Of a stretch of 64,000 bases of DNA, positions 44,664-51,276 are shown piece after piece (position 1 is the first letter of the stretch; each line of letters starts with the position of its first letter). The stretch comes from Phycisphaeraceae bacterium. GTDB taxonomy: Bacteria > Planctomycetota > Phycisphaerae > Phycisphaerales > UBA1924. A program made the translations under genes and the position numbers. A model generated the notes under the pieces. It was not told the DNA's origin. It was given only the letters and a program-made list of their open reading frames with translations, and searched no databases. The stretch is from positions 1,240,001 through 1,304,000 of the forward strand of contig CP054186.1 in NCBI GenBank assembly GCA_015200025.1, written 5' to 3'.

Positions 44664-45144
44664 CGATGCATTGCGAGATCATGCACGCCTGATTGATAAT
44701 AATGTACCCGAATGAACGGTCGCAGTAGCACCCATTCGGCGAGTTCGGATACCCTCCGGGTGGCTTGATGAAGGTGCAGCCGTCCGTGTACCGTCGCTTG
44801 GGGCCGCAGCTGATCAGGGGGCCGAGCCCGACGTGGCACGTGTGGAGGGCTTTGGGGTAACAGAGGCTGACCGGGACCTCCCACCCGCCGCACGTGTAGC
44901 ACGACCCCTCGCAGCCGCTGCCGGTGTCCTCGCACCCCTCGTAGTTCCCTTGCAGCGTCATCAAGAACGTCTCGGGGCATTTCGAGACCGTCCGGCACAC
45001 AAAGCCCCGGAGTGTCGCGGGAAGCTCAGATTCTTCGGCGATCTGTGCGGCGACCGGCGAAGGAAATTCATCCTCCGGGTCAAGAATAATCCCGACGAAC
45101 GGCATCATCCAAGCCGCGATGCATGTTCCGAGCAGGCTCATCAT
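44656..45144 (-). CDS. Small cysteine-rich secreted protein, copy A
   Basis: A 162-residue protein. A signal-like N-terminus (MMSLLGTCIAAWMMPFVGII) precedes a mature domain with 14 Cys residues: segments ELPATLRGFVC, GCEGSCYTCGG, LHTCHVGLGPLISCG, GCTFIKPPGGYP and PNGCYCD are shared with the 46418-46906 paralogue. All 14 Cys are conserved between the two. No known family is recognised; it may be an adhesin-like, toxin-like or surface-structural disulfide-rich protein. ATGATG start with AAAGGAG upstream. It is preceded by a promoter interrupted by a 27-bp homopolymer. Confidence 0.65.
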   Translation of the reverse strand: MMSLLGTCIAAWMMPFVGIILDPEDEFPSPVAAQIAEESELPATLRGFVCRTVSKCPETFLMTLQGNYEGCEDTGSGCEGSCYTCGGWEVPVSLCYPKALHTCHVGLGPLISCGPKRRYTDGCTFIKPPGGYPNSPNGCYCDRSFGYIIINQACMISQCIDG

Positions 45145-45181
45145 GGCTGACTCCTTTCTCGCGATCCCATGATCGTGAGTC

Positions 45182-45230
45182 AGTCTATCGGGGGGGGGGG
45201 GGGGGGGGGGGGGGGGTCCCCCCATGTCAA
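45182..45230 (-). promoter_or_regulatory. Putative phase-variable promoter, copy A (27-bp homopolymer spacer)
   Basis: On the minus strand TTGACA (45225-45230) is followed by TGGGGGGA, then 27 C, then GA and a TAGACT -10-like box (45182-45187). The spacer is 37 bp, far above the usual 16-18, so the promoter is predicted to be off in this form. Loss of about 20 C would restore a 17-bp spacer. The GGGGGG-A-CCCC palindrome beside the tract may aid slippage. Confidence 0.5.
45190..45216. repeat. 27-bp homopolymer (G on the plus strand)
   Basis: An uninterrupted run of 27 G, followed by T and six C. It is the longest homopolymer in the window and lies in a promoter spacer. Such a run is highly prone to polymerase slippage, both in cells and in sequencing, so its exact length is uncertain. 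Confidence 0.85.
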
Positions 45231-45273
45231 GAAGAACCCGCGGGAGTCCTGCAATACAGATCGCCGCATGCCA

Positions 45274-45336
45274 TCACCGGACGCCCGCGAGGGTGGCCAC
45301 GCGGAGCACGGCGGGGGTTGCGACGGCGCTGTTCAT
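45274..45336 (-). pseudogene. DUF1573 gene remnant at the duplication junction
   Basis: ATG at 45334-45336 overlaps the stop of partner copy B in the same ATGA junction seen at 43569-43572. It encodes MNSAVATPAVLRVATLAGVR and stops, against MNRVDATPAVLLAAALAVGG in the full gene at 43572. The 3' end of the remnant runs into the conserved upstream block of copy A. It marks the join made when the cassette duplicated. Confidence 0.75.
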
Positions 45337-46418
45337 TGAGTCTCCTTGGGATCGGGTTCGGCGGCCGCGGGCGTCGGGACCGCGTCGGCGGGGTCGATGG
45401 AGGGGGCGCGGAGGCGCCCGCCGAAGGCGGTGCTCATGATGGTTCGCGGCGGAACGGGTGGCGCGGGGTCGAAGTCGGCACCGGTGAAGGTCGGGTTGAG
45501 CGACACCACGCGGACCGTGGCGGTCTGGCGGGTGAGATTCGTCAGCGGCGGGGCGCCGCCGGTGGCGGCGAAGTGTTCACGCCGGAGCCGGACCCATTCG
45601 GGAAACGAGGGGTCGTCGAGCCCCGGAACCCCGCCGGACATCCCTATATCGAGCATCCGCCGGTTCAACGCGTCGAGGTCGCTCTGGGCGATGCCCGGGC
45701 TGGCGATGGTGTACGACACGACTTTCGGGATCGTGAGGCCGACGATGGTCTGACGTTCGAGGACGGACCAGTCGGCGAAGGTGTGTCCCCAGACGGGGCT
45801 GAGAAACTGGTGTGCGCGGGGCAGGGCGTCGGCGGGGTCGAGGATCACCCGGTGATCGAACGAGCGCCGCCCGAGGCGGGCGTGCCCTTCGAGGACCACC
45901 CGCTCCGGAGTCTCCTCGGCGATGATGAGCGTTCGCCCGAGCATCAGCAGGTCGTACCGGTCGCGCAGGCTCTGGTCGAGCGATCGCCCCAAACCGGTGA
46001 GCAAGCCGGGGAACATGTACGGCTCGAGGTGGAGCCTCTGCTCGGGCCCGATCACGGCCGAATGGTCGCGGGCCCGGTGCCATTGCGCCACACCCTCGAT
46101 GCACGCGCTCAGCAAAGGGGCTTCGACGACCTCGGGCCCGGGGGGACCCGCCCGATACCGGCGAACCCCCTCGACGCGGATCTCGCCGAACGGCCCGGCG
46201 CGGGCACGCGACCGGAGCACCTCGAACGGCCCGTGATCGGCGACGGATTCCTCGACCCGATCCTCCCATTCGGCGGACTCGAGCGCCCGCTCGTGGATGG
46301 CGGCGAGCGCGGCCCAGGCCCGCGCCCGCAGGTCGTACTTCGGCGGCTCGGCCCACGCGGGCGGGGCGAACGCCGCCACGGTGATCACGGACCACGACGC
46401 CCACGTTCGGCTCGGCAT
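45333..46418 (-). CDS. Partner protein of the duplicated cassette, copy B
   Basis: A 361-residue protein with a clear signal peptide (SVITVAAFAPPAWA, cleavage before EPPKYDL). It is paralogous to 43569-44663 throughout, with shared blocks EPYMFPGLLTGLGR, FDHRVILDPADA, SPVWGHTFADWS, WVRLRREHFAATGGAPPLTN and STAFGGRLRAPSIDPADAVP. The start overlaps the Cys-rich gene stop in ATGA. No domain was recognised. The conserved C-terminal PSIDPADA.PTP segment followed by DPKE suggests a functional terminus. Confidence 0.65.
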   Translation of the reverse strand: MPSRTWASWSVITVAAFAPPAWAEPPKYDLRARAWAALAAIHERALESAEWEDRVEESVADHGPFEVLRSRARAGPFGEIRVEGVRRYRAGPPGPEVVEAPLLSACIEGVAQWHRARDHSAVIGPEQRLHLEPYMFPGLLTGLGRSLDQSLRDRYDLLMLGRTLIIAEETPERVVLEGHARLGRRSFDHRVILDPADALPRAHQFLSPVWGHTFADWSVLERQTIVGLTIPKVVSYTIASPGIAQSDLDALNRRMLDIGMSGGVPGLDDPSFPEWVRLRREHFAATGGAPPLTNLTRQTATVRVVSLNPTFTGADFDPAPPVPPRTIMSTAFGGRLRAPSIDPADAVPTPAAAEPDPKETQ

Positions 46419-46906
46419 CAGAAGCACTCCGCGATGGAGCAGATGCCCGAAAGAACCATCGTCCCGACGGACGACGTGTCGCAATAACACCCGTTGGGCG
46501 TGGTGATCGGGAACCCGGCGGGTTTGACGCTCGTGCACCCGCCGACGTGGCGCAGCAGATTCCCGCACGGGATGATGGGTCCAAGGCCGATGTGGCAGGT
46601 GTGGAGCGGCCTCGACGAGCAGACCTTGGTGATCCCGGGCGCCCCGGAGCACGTGTAGCAATCCCCGACACAGCTCAGCCCGAGCGTGGAGCACCCTTCA
46701 AAGTCGCCCTGCTTGTTGAATCGATAGAGCGGCGGGCACGACTCCTTCGTCAAACACTCGAACCCCTTGAGTGTCGCGGGAAGTTCGGAACTTTCACTTT
46801 CAAGGATCGCCGCGTGGATCGTGGGGTCCCCCTCGGGTTCCGACGCGCGTGGCCACACCGCCGCGAACACCGAGCACGAGATCATCATCGAAGCAATAGC
46901 CATCAT
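46418..46906 (-). CDS. Small cysteine-rich secreted protein, copy B
   Basis: A 162-residue protein, the same length as copy A. An N-terminal signal (MMAIASMMISCSVFAAVW) precedes 14 conserved Cys in ELPATLKGFECL, SCVGDCYTCSG, LHTCHIGLGPIIPCG, GGCTSVKPAGFP and PNGCYCD. The ATGATG start has AAGGAG 8 nt upstream. Its upstream TTGACA / 12-bp G-run / TAACAT arrangement has a 16-bp spacer, so this copy is predicted to be expressed. The stop overlaps the partner gene start. Confidence 0.65.
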   Translation of the reverse strand: MMAIASMMISCSVFAAVWPRASEPEGDPTIHAAILESESSELPATLKGFECLTKESCPPLYRFNKQGDFEGCSTLGLSCVGDCYTCSGAPGITKVCSSRPLHTCHIGLGPIIPCGNLLRHVGGCTSVKPAGFPITTPNGCYCDTSSVGTMVLSGICSIAECF

Positions 46907-46940
46907 CTTTATCTCCTTATCATACGATGAGCCGGATAGC

Positions 46941-46968
46941 ATGTTACCCCCCCCCCCCGACGTGTCAA
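46941..46968 (-). promoter_or_regulatory. Putative phase-variable promoter, copy B (12-bp homopolymer spacer)
   Basis: On the minus strand TTGACA (46963-46968), CGTC, twelve G (46947-46958) and TAACAT (46941-46946) follow in order, giving a 16-bp spacer. That is near optimal, so this copy is predicted to be on. Gain or loss of one or two G would tune its strength, as in known poly-G promoters of pathogens. Confidence 0.55.
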
Positions 46969-47002
46969 GATGACATCGCGGATGACCACGACATATTTCG
47001 TA

Positions 47003-47016
47003 ACTCCCGCGGGAGT
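47003..47016. promoter_or_regulatory. Perfect 14-bp palindrome upstream of copy B, imperfect copy before A
   Basis: ACTCCCGCGGGAGT is a perfect palindrome 34 bp upstream of the copy B TTGACA. Copy A has AACCCGCGGGAGT at 45235-45247, 6 bp upstream of its -35 end. Both lie inside the conserved upstream block, so they are candidates for a shared regulator's binding site. Confidence 0.4.
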
Positions 47017-47089
47017 CATGCATTACAGAACGCCGCATGCCGTCGCCGGACGCCCGTGAGGGCATGGTCCTGGTCCTGATCGCTCGGGC

Positions 47090-48325
47090 TCAGGCGGGGG
47101 AGCCGACGAGGGCGGCGTTGGTGGGGAAACGCTGGAGGGCGGCCAGGAGCTGCTCGACCTGCTGCGGGGCGTGCATGGCGAGGAGTCGGCGGCGCAGGGC
47201 GGTCATGGTCTTGAGTTCCTGCTCGTTGAGCAGGAGGTTCTCCTTGCGCGTGCCGGAGGCGGCGAGGTTGATGGCGGGGAAGAGCCGGCGCTCGGCGACG
47301 GCGCGGTCGAGGATGAGCTCCATGTTCCCGGTGCCCTTGAACTCCTCGAAGATGATCTGGTCGGCGGCCGAGCCCGTGTCGACGAGGCAGGAGGCGATGA
47401 TGGTGAGCGAGCCGGCCTCCTCGGTGTTGCGGGCGGACCCGAAGATCTGCTTGGGGACTTCGAGGGCACGCGAGTCGAGCCCGCCGGTCATGATGCGGCC
47501 CGAGTTGGCGTGGCGGCGCGAGTTGTTGAAGGCCCGCCCGAGGCGCGTGAGCGAATCGAGCAGGACGACGACGTGCTTGCCCTGCATGACCCGCTGCTTG
47601 CAGTGGTCGATGGTGCGGGTCGAGACCTCGATGTGCTTCTCGACGGGGTGATCGTTGCTGGAGGCGAAGACCTGGCAGCGCCCCCCGCCCACGGACATGG
47701 CACCCGGCGCGTGGGGGGTCGGGCTGCTGGGGCGGCTCTCGACGATGACGCCGTCGGGCGGGGCGGTGGGGGTGGGGGTGGGGGTGGGGGTGGGTGCGGC
47801 GACCCGGTCCGCGCCCGAGAGCCCTTGGGTGCGCTGGGCGGCCCAAGCAAGGTCGGAGGCGAGAGCCGATTCGTACGCGGCCAGGGTCCGGCGGAAGTCG
47901 GTAACCTCCTCCGGGCGCTCGTCGACGAGCAGGACGACCAGCTCGAGGTCCGGGTGGTTGCGCAGGACGGCGAGGGCGATGTCTTTGAGCAGGGTGGTCT
48001 TGCCGGCCTTGGGCGGGCTAACGATCAGCCCGCGCTGACCGCGCCCGATGGGGCAGAACAGGTCGATGAGCCGGCAGGAGGGCGCGCACCCGGGGTACTC
48101 AAGGGTGATGCGAGGCTGGGGGTCGATGCTGGTGAGGGCCTCGAACGCCCGTTGGGGTTGGTGCGGCGGCTGCGGTGCGCGCGCGGGTTGACCCTGCTGG
48201 GGGGGCCTCGGCGATGGGAGCACGCCGGTGGCCGGGCCCTGCGGGGTTGTCTCCGACGGATTGTGCTGGGCGTTCCCACGCCCCCTGCGGCGGCGCCGAC
48301 GCCGCTTCGAACGTCCAAACTCCAC
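47090..48325 (-). CDS. rho: Transcription termination factor Rho, atypical
   Basis: A 411-residue protein. The Rho ATPase core is complete: PRITLEYPGCAPSCRLIDLF, Walker A SPPKAGKTTLLKDIA (about residues 101-115), VVLLVDERPEEVTDFRR, VVVLLDSLTRLGRAFNNSRR, FGSARNTEEAGSLTIIASCL and IFEEFKGTGNMELILDR. The usual N-terminal cold-shock RNA-binding domain is absent; instead a short Arg-rich stretch (KRRRRRRRGRGNAQ) and a Gln/Pro-rich linker lead straight into the core. An insertion of about 65 residues (about 148-212) with a PTPTPTPTPT stretch separates DFRR from QVFASSNDHP. GTG at 48325 is chosen because AAGGAG lies 8 nt upstream. Confidence 0.85.
   Translation of the reverse strand: MEFGRSKRRRRRRRGRGNAQHNPSETTPQGPATGVLPSPRPPQQGQPARAPQPPHQPQRAFEALTSIDPQPRITLEYPGCAPSCRLIDLFCPIGRGQRGLIVSPPKAGKTTLLKDIALAVLRNHPDLELVVLLVDERPEEVTDFRRTLAAYESALASDLAWAAQRTQGLSGADRVAAPTPTPTPTPTAPPDGVIVESRPSSPTPHAPGAMSVGGGRCQVFASSNDHPVEKHIEVSTRTIDHCKQRVMQGKHVVVLLDSLTRLGRAFNNSRRHANSGRIMTGGLDSRALEVPKQIFGSARNTEEAGSLTIIASCLVDTGSAADQIIFEEFKGTGNMELILDRAVAERRLFPAINLAASGTRKENLLLNEQELKTMTALRRRLLAMHAPQQVEQLLAALQRFPTNAALVGSPA
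47765..47796 (-). repeat. GGGGGT hexamer repeat inside rho
   Basis: About five GGTGGG units encode the Thr-Pro repeat in the Rho insertion. The same hexamer ends sucD. Unit changes would keep the frame and alter linker length. Confidence 0.7.
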
Positions 48326-49093
48326 GTCCCGATCTCCTTGGGCGTCCCGCACGGTGGTGCGTCGCCCCGTGGTCGGCTCCTCGCCGCCCGAAAGTCTGCC
48401 GCTCGATCGCCGACGGGCTCACGCGCGGGGCGTGGCGGGCGACGATGATCGAAAGTCAAGGCCACAAACCCTGAGTGCGCGGGGCGTGGATCGGATCAAC
48501 CCGAGCCCACCGCGTCCGGCCCGTCGCGACGCCGAGTCGCGCACACGTCCTTCCTGCGATCCGGCCGGTGGGTGCGAGCCACCGACCGACCTTTATCCCC
48601 CTTCCGGCGCTGACCGACGATCCGTCCGAGGCGAGTTCGTGTCTCGCCGACCCCACTTCCGAGCCCACCACCGACCCGCTTCGACACCACCTCAATCCAT
48701 GCCCCGCCGAATGGTCTCTCAGTCCATCGATCATCGGACCGCCCGACGTTCGAGGGCCGTGCACGGGCCGCGTCCAATATCTGCTCTCGGACGACCGATC
48801 GGCGGATGGTGCCCCTGGTCCGCGAGATCGAAGGGAACAACCCGCCGGCGCGCGACCGAACGGCGTTGTGGAAAGCGGCCCGGGCCCGGCTCACGGGTGC
48901 CTCGGACGACGTCTGGGGGAACAGGGAGGACGCGATGAACTCACCCCGGGGACTAGGTCGGACCTCGCCCGTTCATCGACATAATCAGAACCCAAGTCGG
49001 GGCGAAAGTCAAGCCCGAGGGATGGAATCGTTGGCCGGACCGGCGGGGTGCGGGCCGTCGGGGGGATCCTCGGAGGGGTTAGACTAGGGCCCT
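48326..49093. other. Gene-free divergent region between rho and ptsI
   Basis: A 768-bp stretch with no convincing gene: open frames exist but are proline/arginine-rich without recognisable motifs, and the base composition is less biased than in coding regions. It probably contains the rho leader, since rho is often self-regulated through a long leader, and the upstream region of ptsI. I see no match to tmRNA, SRP RNA or RNase P motifs. Confidence 0.5.
49080..49085 (+). promoter_or_regulatory. TANNNT box 8 nt before the ptsI start
   Basis: TAGACT is followed by AGGGCCCT and the GTG at 49094. There is no Shine-Dalgarno and no visible -35 box. Confidence 0.45.
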
Positions 49094-50941
49094 GTGGCCC
49101 CCAAGCACCGCCCGACACCCCCACCCTCCCCACCCACCCCCCCACCGCCGCCCCCCGCCGCGGCGTCCGAGGCCTCAGCGCCGGTGGTCCACCGAGGGCT
49201 GGCGGTCTCGCCCGGGGTGGTGATCGGGACGGTGATGGTGCTCGAGGACGACATCCACCGGATCCAGAAGCGGGGGATCGCCGAGGCCCAGGTCAAGCTC
49301 GAGATCGCGCGGTTCGACCGCGCGGTCAAGGAGGCGGTGGCGGAACTCCAGGGCGTGTACCAGACGGCGCGGAAAGAGATGGGCGACGAGGCGGCCAAGA
49401 TCTTCCTCGTCCATATCGGGATGCTGTCGGACAAGCGGTCGTTCACGGTCCCGGTGCACGCGATCATCGAGTCGGAGCGTGTGACGGCCGAGTACGCGGT
49501 GTCGCAGGTGCTCGGGGCGCTGGCGGAGAAGTTCCAGCAGTCGTCCGACAGCGCGTTCTCGACCAAGGCCAACGACATCGAAGACCTCGCGTCGAGGCTC
49601 ATGTCCCACCTGGTCGGGCGGCGCGAGAGCCGTCTGGCGCGGGCCAAGCCCGGGACGGTGGTGGTGGCCAACGACCTGACCCCGTCGCAGACGGCGGGGA
49701 TCGACCGCGGAAAGATCCTCGGGTTCGCGACGGACCTTGGGGGGAAGACGGGCCACACGGCGATCGTGGCGCGGGCGCTGAACATCCCGGCGGTGGTCGG
49801 GTGCCGGTCGCTGATGGCCGACGCGCGGGACGGGGACACGATCGTGCTGGACGGCGACCGCGGGGTGATCGTCCTCAACCCGGACGCGAGGCAACAGGCC
49901 GAGTATTCGCGGTACCTGGACCAGCGTCGGGTGTTCCAGCTGTCACTGACGGACCTGGCGACGCTCCCGGCGACGACCTCGGACGGGGTGGAGGTCGAGC
50001 TGCTGGGGAACATCGAGTTTCCCGAGCAGGCCAAGGAGGTGGTGGAATCGGGGGGCAAGGGGATCGGGCTGTACCGCACGGAGTACCTGTACCTGATGTC
50101 GGGCACGGAGCCGAGCGAGCGCGATCACTTCATGGCGTACCGCAAGTGCGTGGAGATGATGAAGGGCCGACCGGTGGTGATCCGGACGATGGACCTCGGG
50201 GCGGACAAGGTGGTGGAGTCGCGTCACGGGGCGCCCGAGCGCAACCCCTTCCTGGGGTGCCGGAGCATCCGCCTGTGCCTGCGCGACACGCCGATGTTCA
50301 AGACGCAGTTGCGGGCGATCCTGCGGGCCAGCGCGCTGGGCCCGGTGAAGGTGATGTTCCCGCTGATCACGTCGCTGACGGAGCTGCGCCGGGCGAAGTA
50401 CATCCTCAACGACGTGATGGAGGACCTGGCCGAGGACAGCATCCCCTTCGACCGCAAGGTCCCGGTGGGGATGATGGTGGAGGTGCCCGCGGCGGCGCTG
50501 ATGGCGGACGCGTTCGCGCGCGAGGTGGACTTTTTCAGCATCGGGACCAACGACCTGGTGCAGTACACCCTCGCGGTGGACCGGACCAACGAGCGGATCG
50601 CGGACCTCTACAGCCCGATGCACCCGGCGGTCCTGATCCTGCTGCGTGACATCGTCAAGGCCGCCCGCAAGCACAAGAGGCCCGTTTCATGCTGCGGGGA
50701 GTCGGCGGCCGATCTTGAGTACGCCCTCTTGCTCATCGGGTTAGGGTTGCGTACCCTCTCGGTGTCGGGGACCTCGATCCCGTCGCTCAAGCGGCTGGTC
50801 CGGAGTGTCTCGATCGGTCAGTGCGAACGGATCGCCCGCCAGGCGCTCCAGTTCGATTCCGAGCCCGAAGTCGCGGCGTACCTCCGCGATCAGGCTCGCA
50901 AGATCATCCCCGAGGCGTTCGACGGGCGTTCCGTCGAATAG
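49094..50941 (+). CDS. ptsI: PTS enzyme I (phosphoenolpyruvate-protein phosphotransferase)
   Basis: A 615-residue protein. After a Pro-rich N-terminus, the phosphohistidine domain has GGKTGHTAIVARALNIPAVV (His about 220), and the PEP-binding barrel has GIGLYRTEYLYL, RTMDLGADK, NPFLGCRSIRLCL, FFSIGTNDLVQYTLAVDR and the catalytic Cys in SCCGESAAD (about 533). It passes phosphate from PEP to HPr. No HPr or sugar permease is adjacent, so a regulatory role is possible. Confidence 0.92.
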   Translation: MAPKHRPTPPPSPPTPPPPPPAAASEASAPVVHRGLAVSPGVVIGTVMVLEDDIHRIQKRGIAEAQVKLEIARFDRAVKEAVAELQGVYQTARKEMGDEAAKIFLVHIGMLSDKRSFTVPVHAIIESERVTAEYAVSQVLGALAEKFQQSSDSAFSTKANDIEDLASRLMSHLVGRRESRLARAKPGTVVVANDLTPSQTAGIDRGKILGFATDLGGKTGHTAIVARALNIPAVVGCRSLMADARDGDTIVLDGDRGVIVLNPDARQQAEYSRYLDQRRVFQLSLTDLATLPATTSDGVEVELLGNIEFPEQAKEVVESGGKGIGLYRTEYLYLMSGTEPSERDHFMAYRKCVEMMKGRPVVIRTMDLGADKVVESRHGAPERNPFLGCRSIRLCLRDTPMFKTQLRAILRASALGPVKVMFPLITSLTELRRAKYILNDVMEDLAEDSIPFDRKVPVGMMVEVPAAALMADAFAREVDFFSIGTNDLVQYTLAVDRTNERIADLYSPMHPAVLILLRDIVKAARKHKRPVSCCGESAADLEYALLLIGLGLRTLSVSGTSIPSLKRLVRSVSIGQCERIARQALQFDSEPEVAAYLRDQARKIIPEAFDGRSVE

Positions 50942-51276
50942 CGGCCTTTGGGCGGCAATCGGGCCGCCCCGGACCGTGCCCCGGGAACCGACTATCGGGT
51001 CGGCGCGTCGCGCCGGCCCGGACGAACCGACCCGTCCGACGCCTGGCCCGCTCTCGAGCGATGCGCCGGCCCGGACGAGCGCCCCAAAGGGGCCCGACGC
51101 CGTGATCCGGCGAGGGCGCCCCGACCGGGGCGCGACAAACCCCGGTGGCCGGACGCCCCGGGTTTCGTGCCGCGGGGTTTGCCCGTGGGCGCGAGAGGTT
51201 GGGAGCCCGGGCCGAGCAACGCGGACGACCCGATGCCGCCCCCCGCGTGGGGGCCGCGAGAGGAGTTGTTCGTCGT
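50942..51276. other. Long leader before RNase E/G
   Basis: This 335-bp gap has a 7-bp hairpin just after ptsI (GGGCGGC 50950-50956 with GCCGCCC 50963-50969), without a T-run. Further GC-rich inverted repeats follow, such as GGCGCG/CGCGCC at 51002-51014. RNase E genes often have long leaders through which the enzyme controls its own mRNA; that is a possibility here, not shown. Confidence 0.4.

Larger units (their letters stand above)
43569..45292 (-). repeat. Duplicated cassette, copy A
   Basis: A unit of about 1.72 kb running from the DUF1573 start through partner and Cys-rich genes to the conserved upstream block at 45239-45292. It corresponds to copy B (45333-47060), of almost the same length. 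Upstream blocks match at 48 of 54 positions by eye. Copy A keeps a complete DUF1573 gene downstream; copy B keeps only its first codons. Confidence 0.75.
45333..47060 (-). repeat. Duplicated cassette, copy B
   Basis: The second unit, 40 bp upstream of copy A on the minus strand and directly downstream of rho. It holds the Cys-rich and partner genes, a promoter with a 12-bp homopolymer spacer and a DUF1573 stub. Coding sequences have diverged more than the upstream block, which implies selection on, or gene conversion of, the regulatory region. Confidence 0.75.

Noticed and set aside
45145..45332. Small open frames across the homopolymer near 45.2 kb (poly-Pro or poly-Gly peptides)
   Set aside because: They arise from the homopolymer itself and have no start signal; the region is better explained as promoter and duplication junction.
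48475..48984. 169-residue open frame between rho and ptsI
   Set aside because: Low-complexity Pro/Arg/Ser composition, no Shine-Dalgarno or -10 box at its start, and no recognisable motif. The region reads as a non-coding leader.
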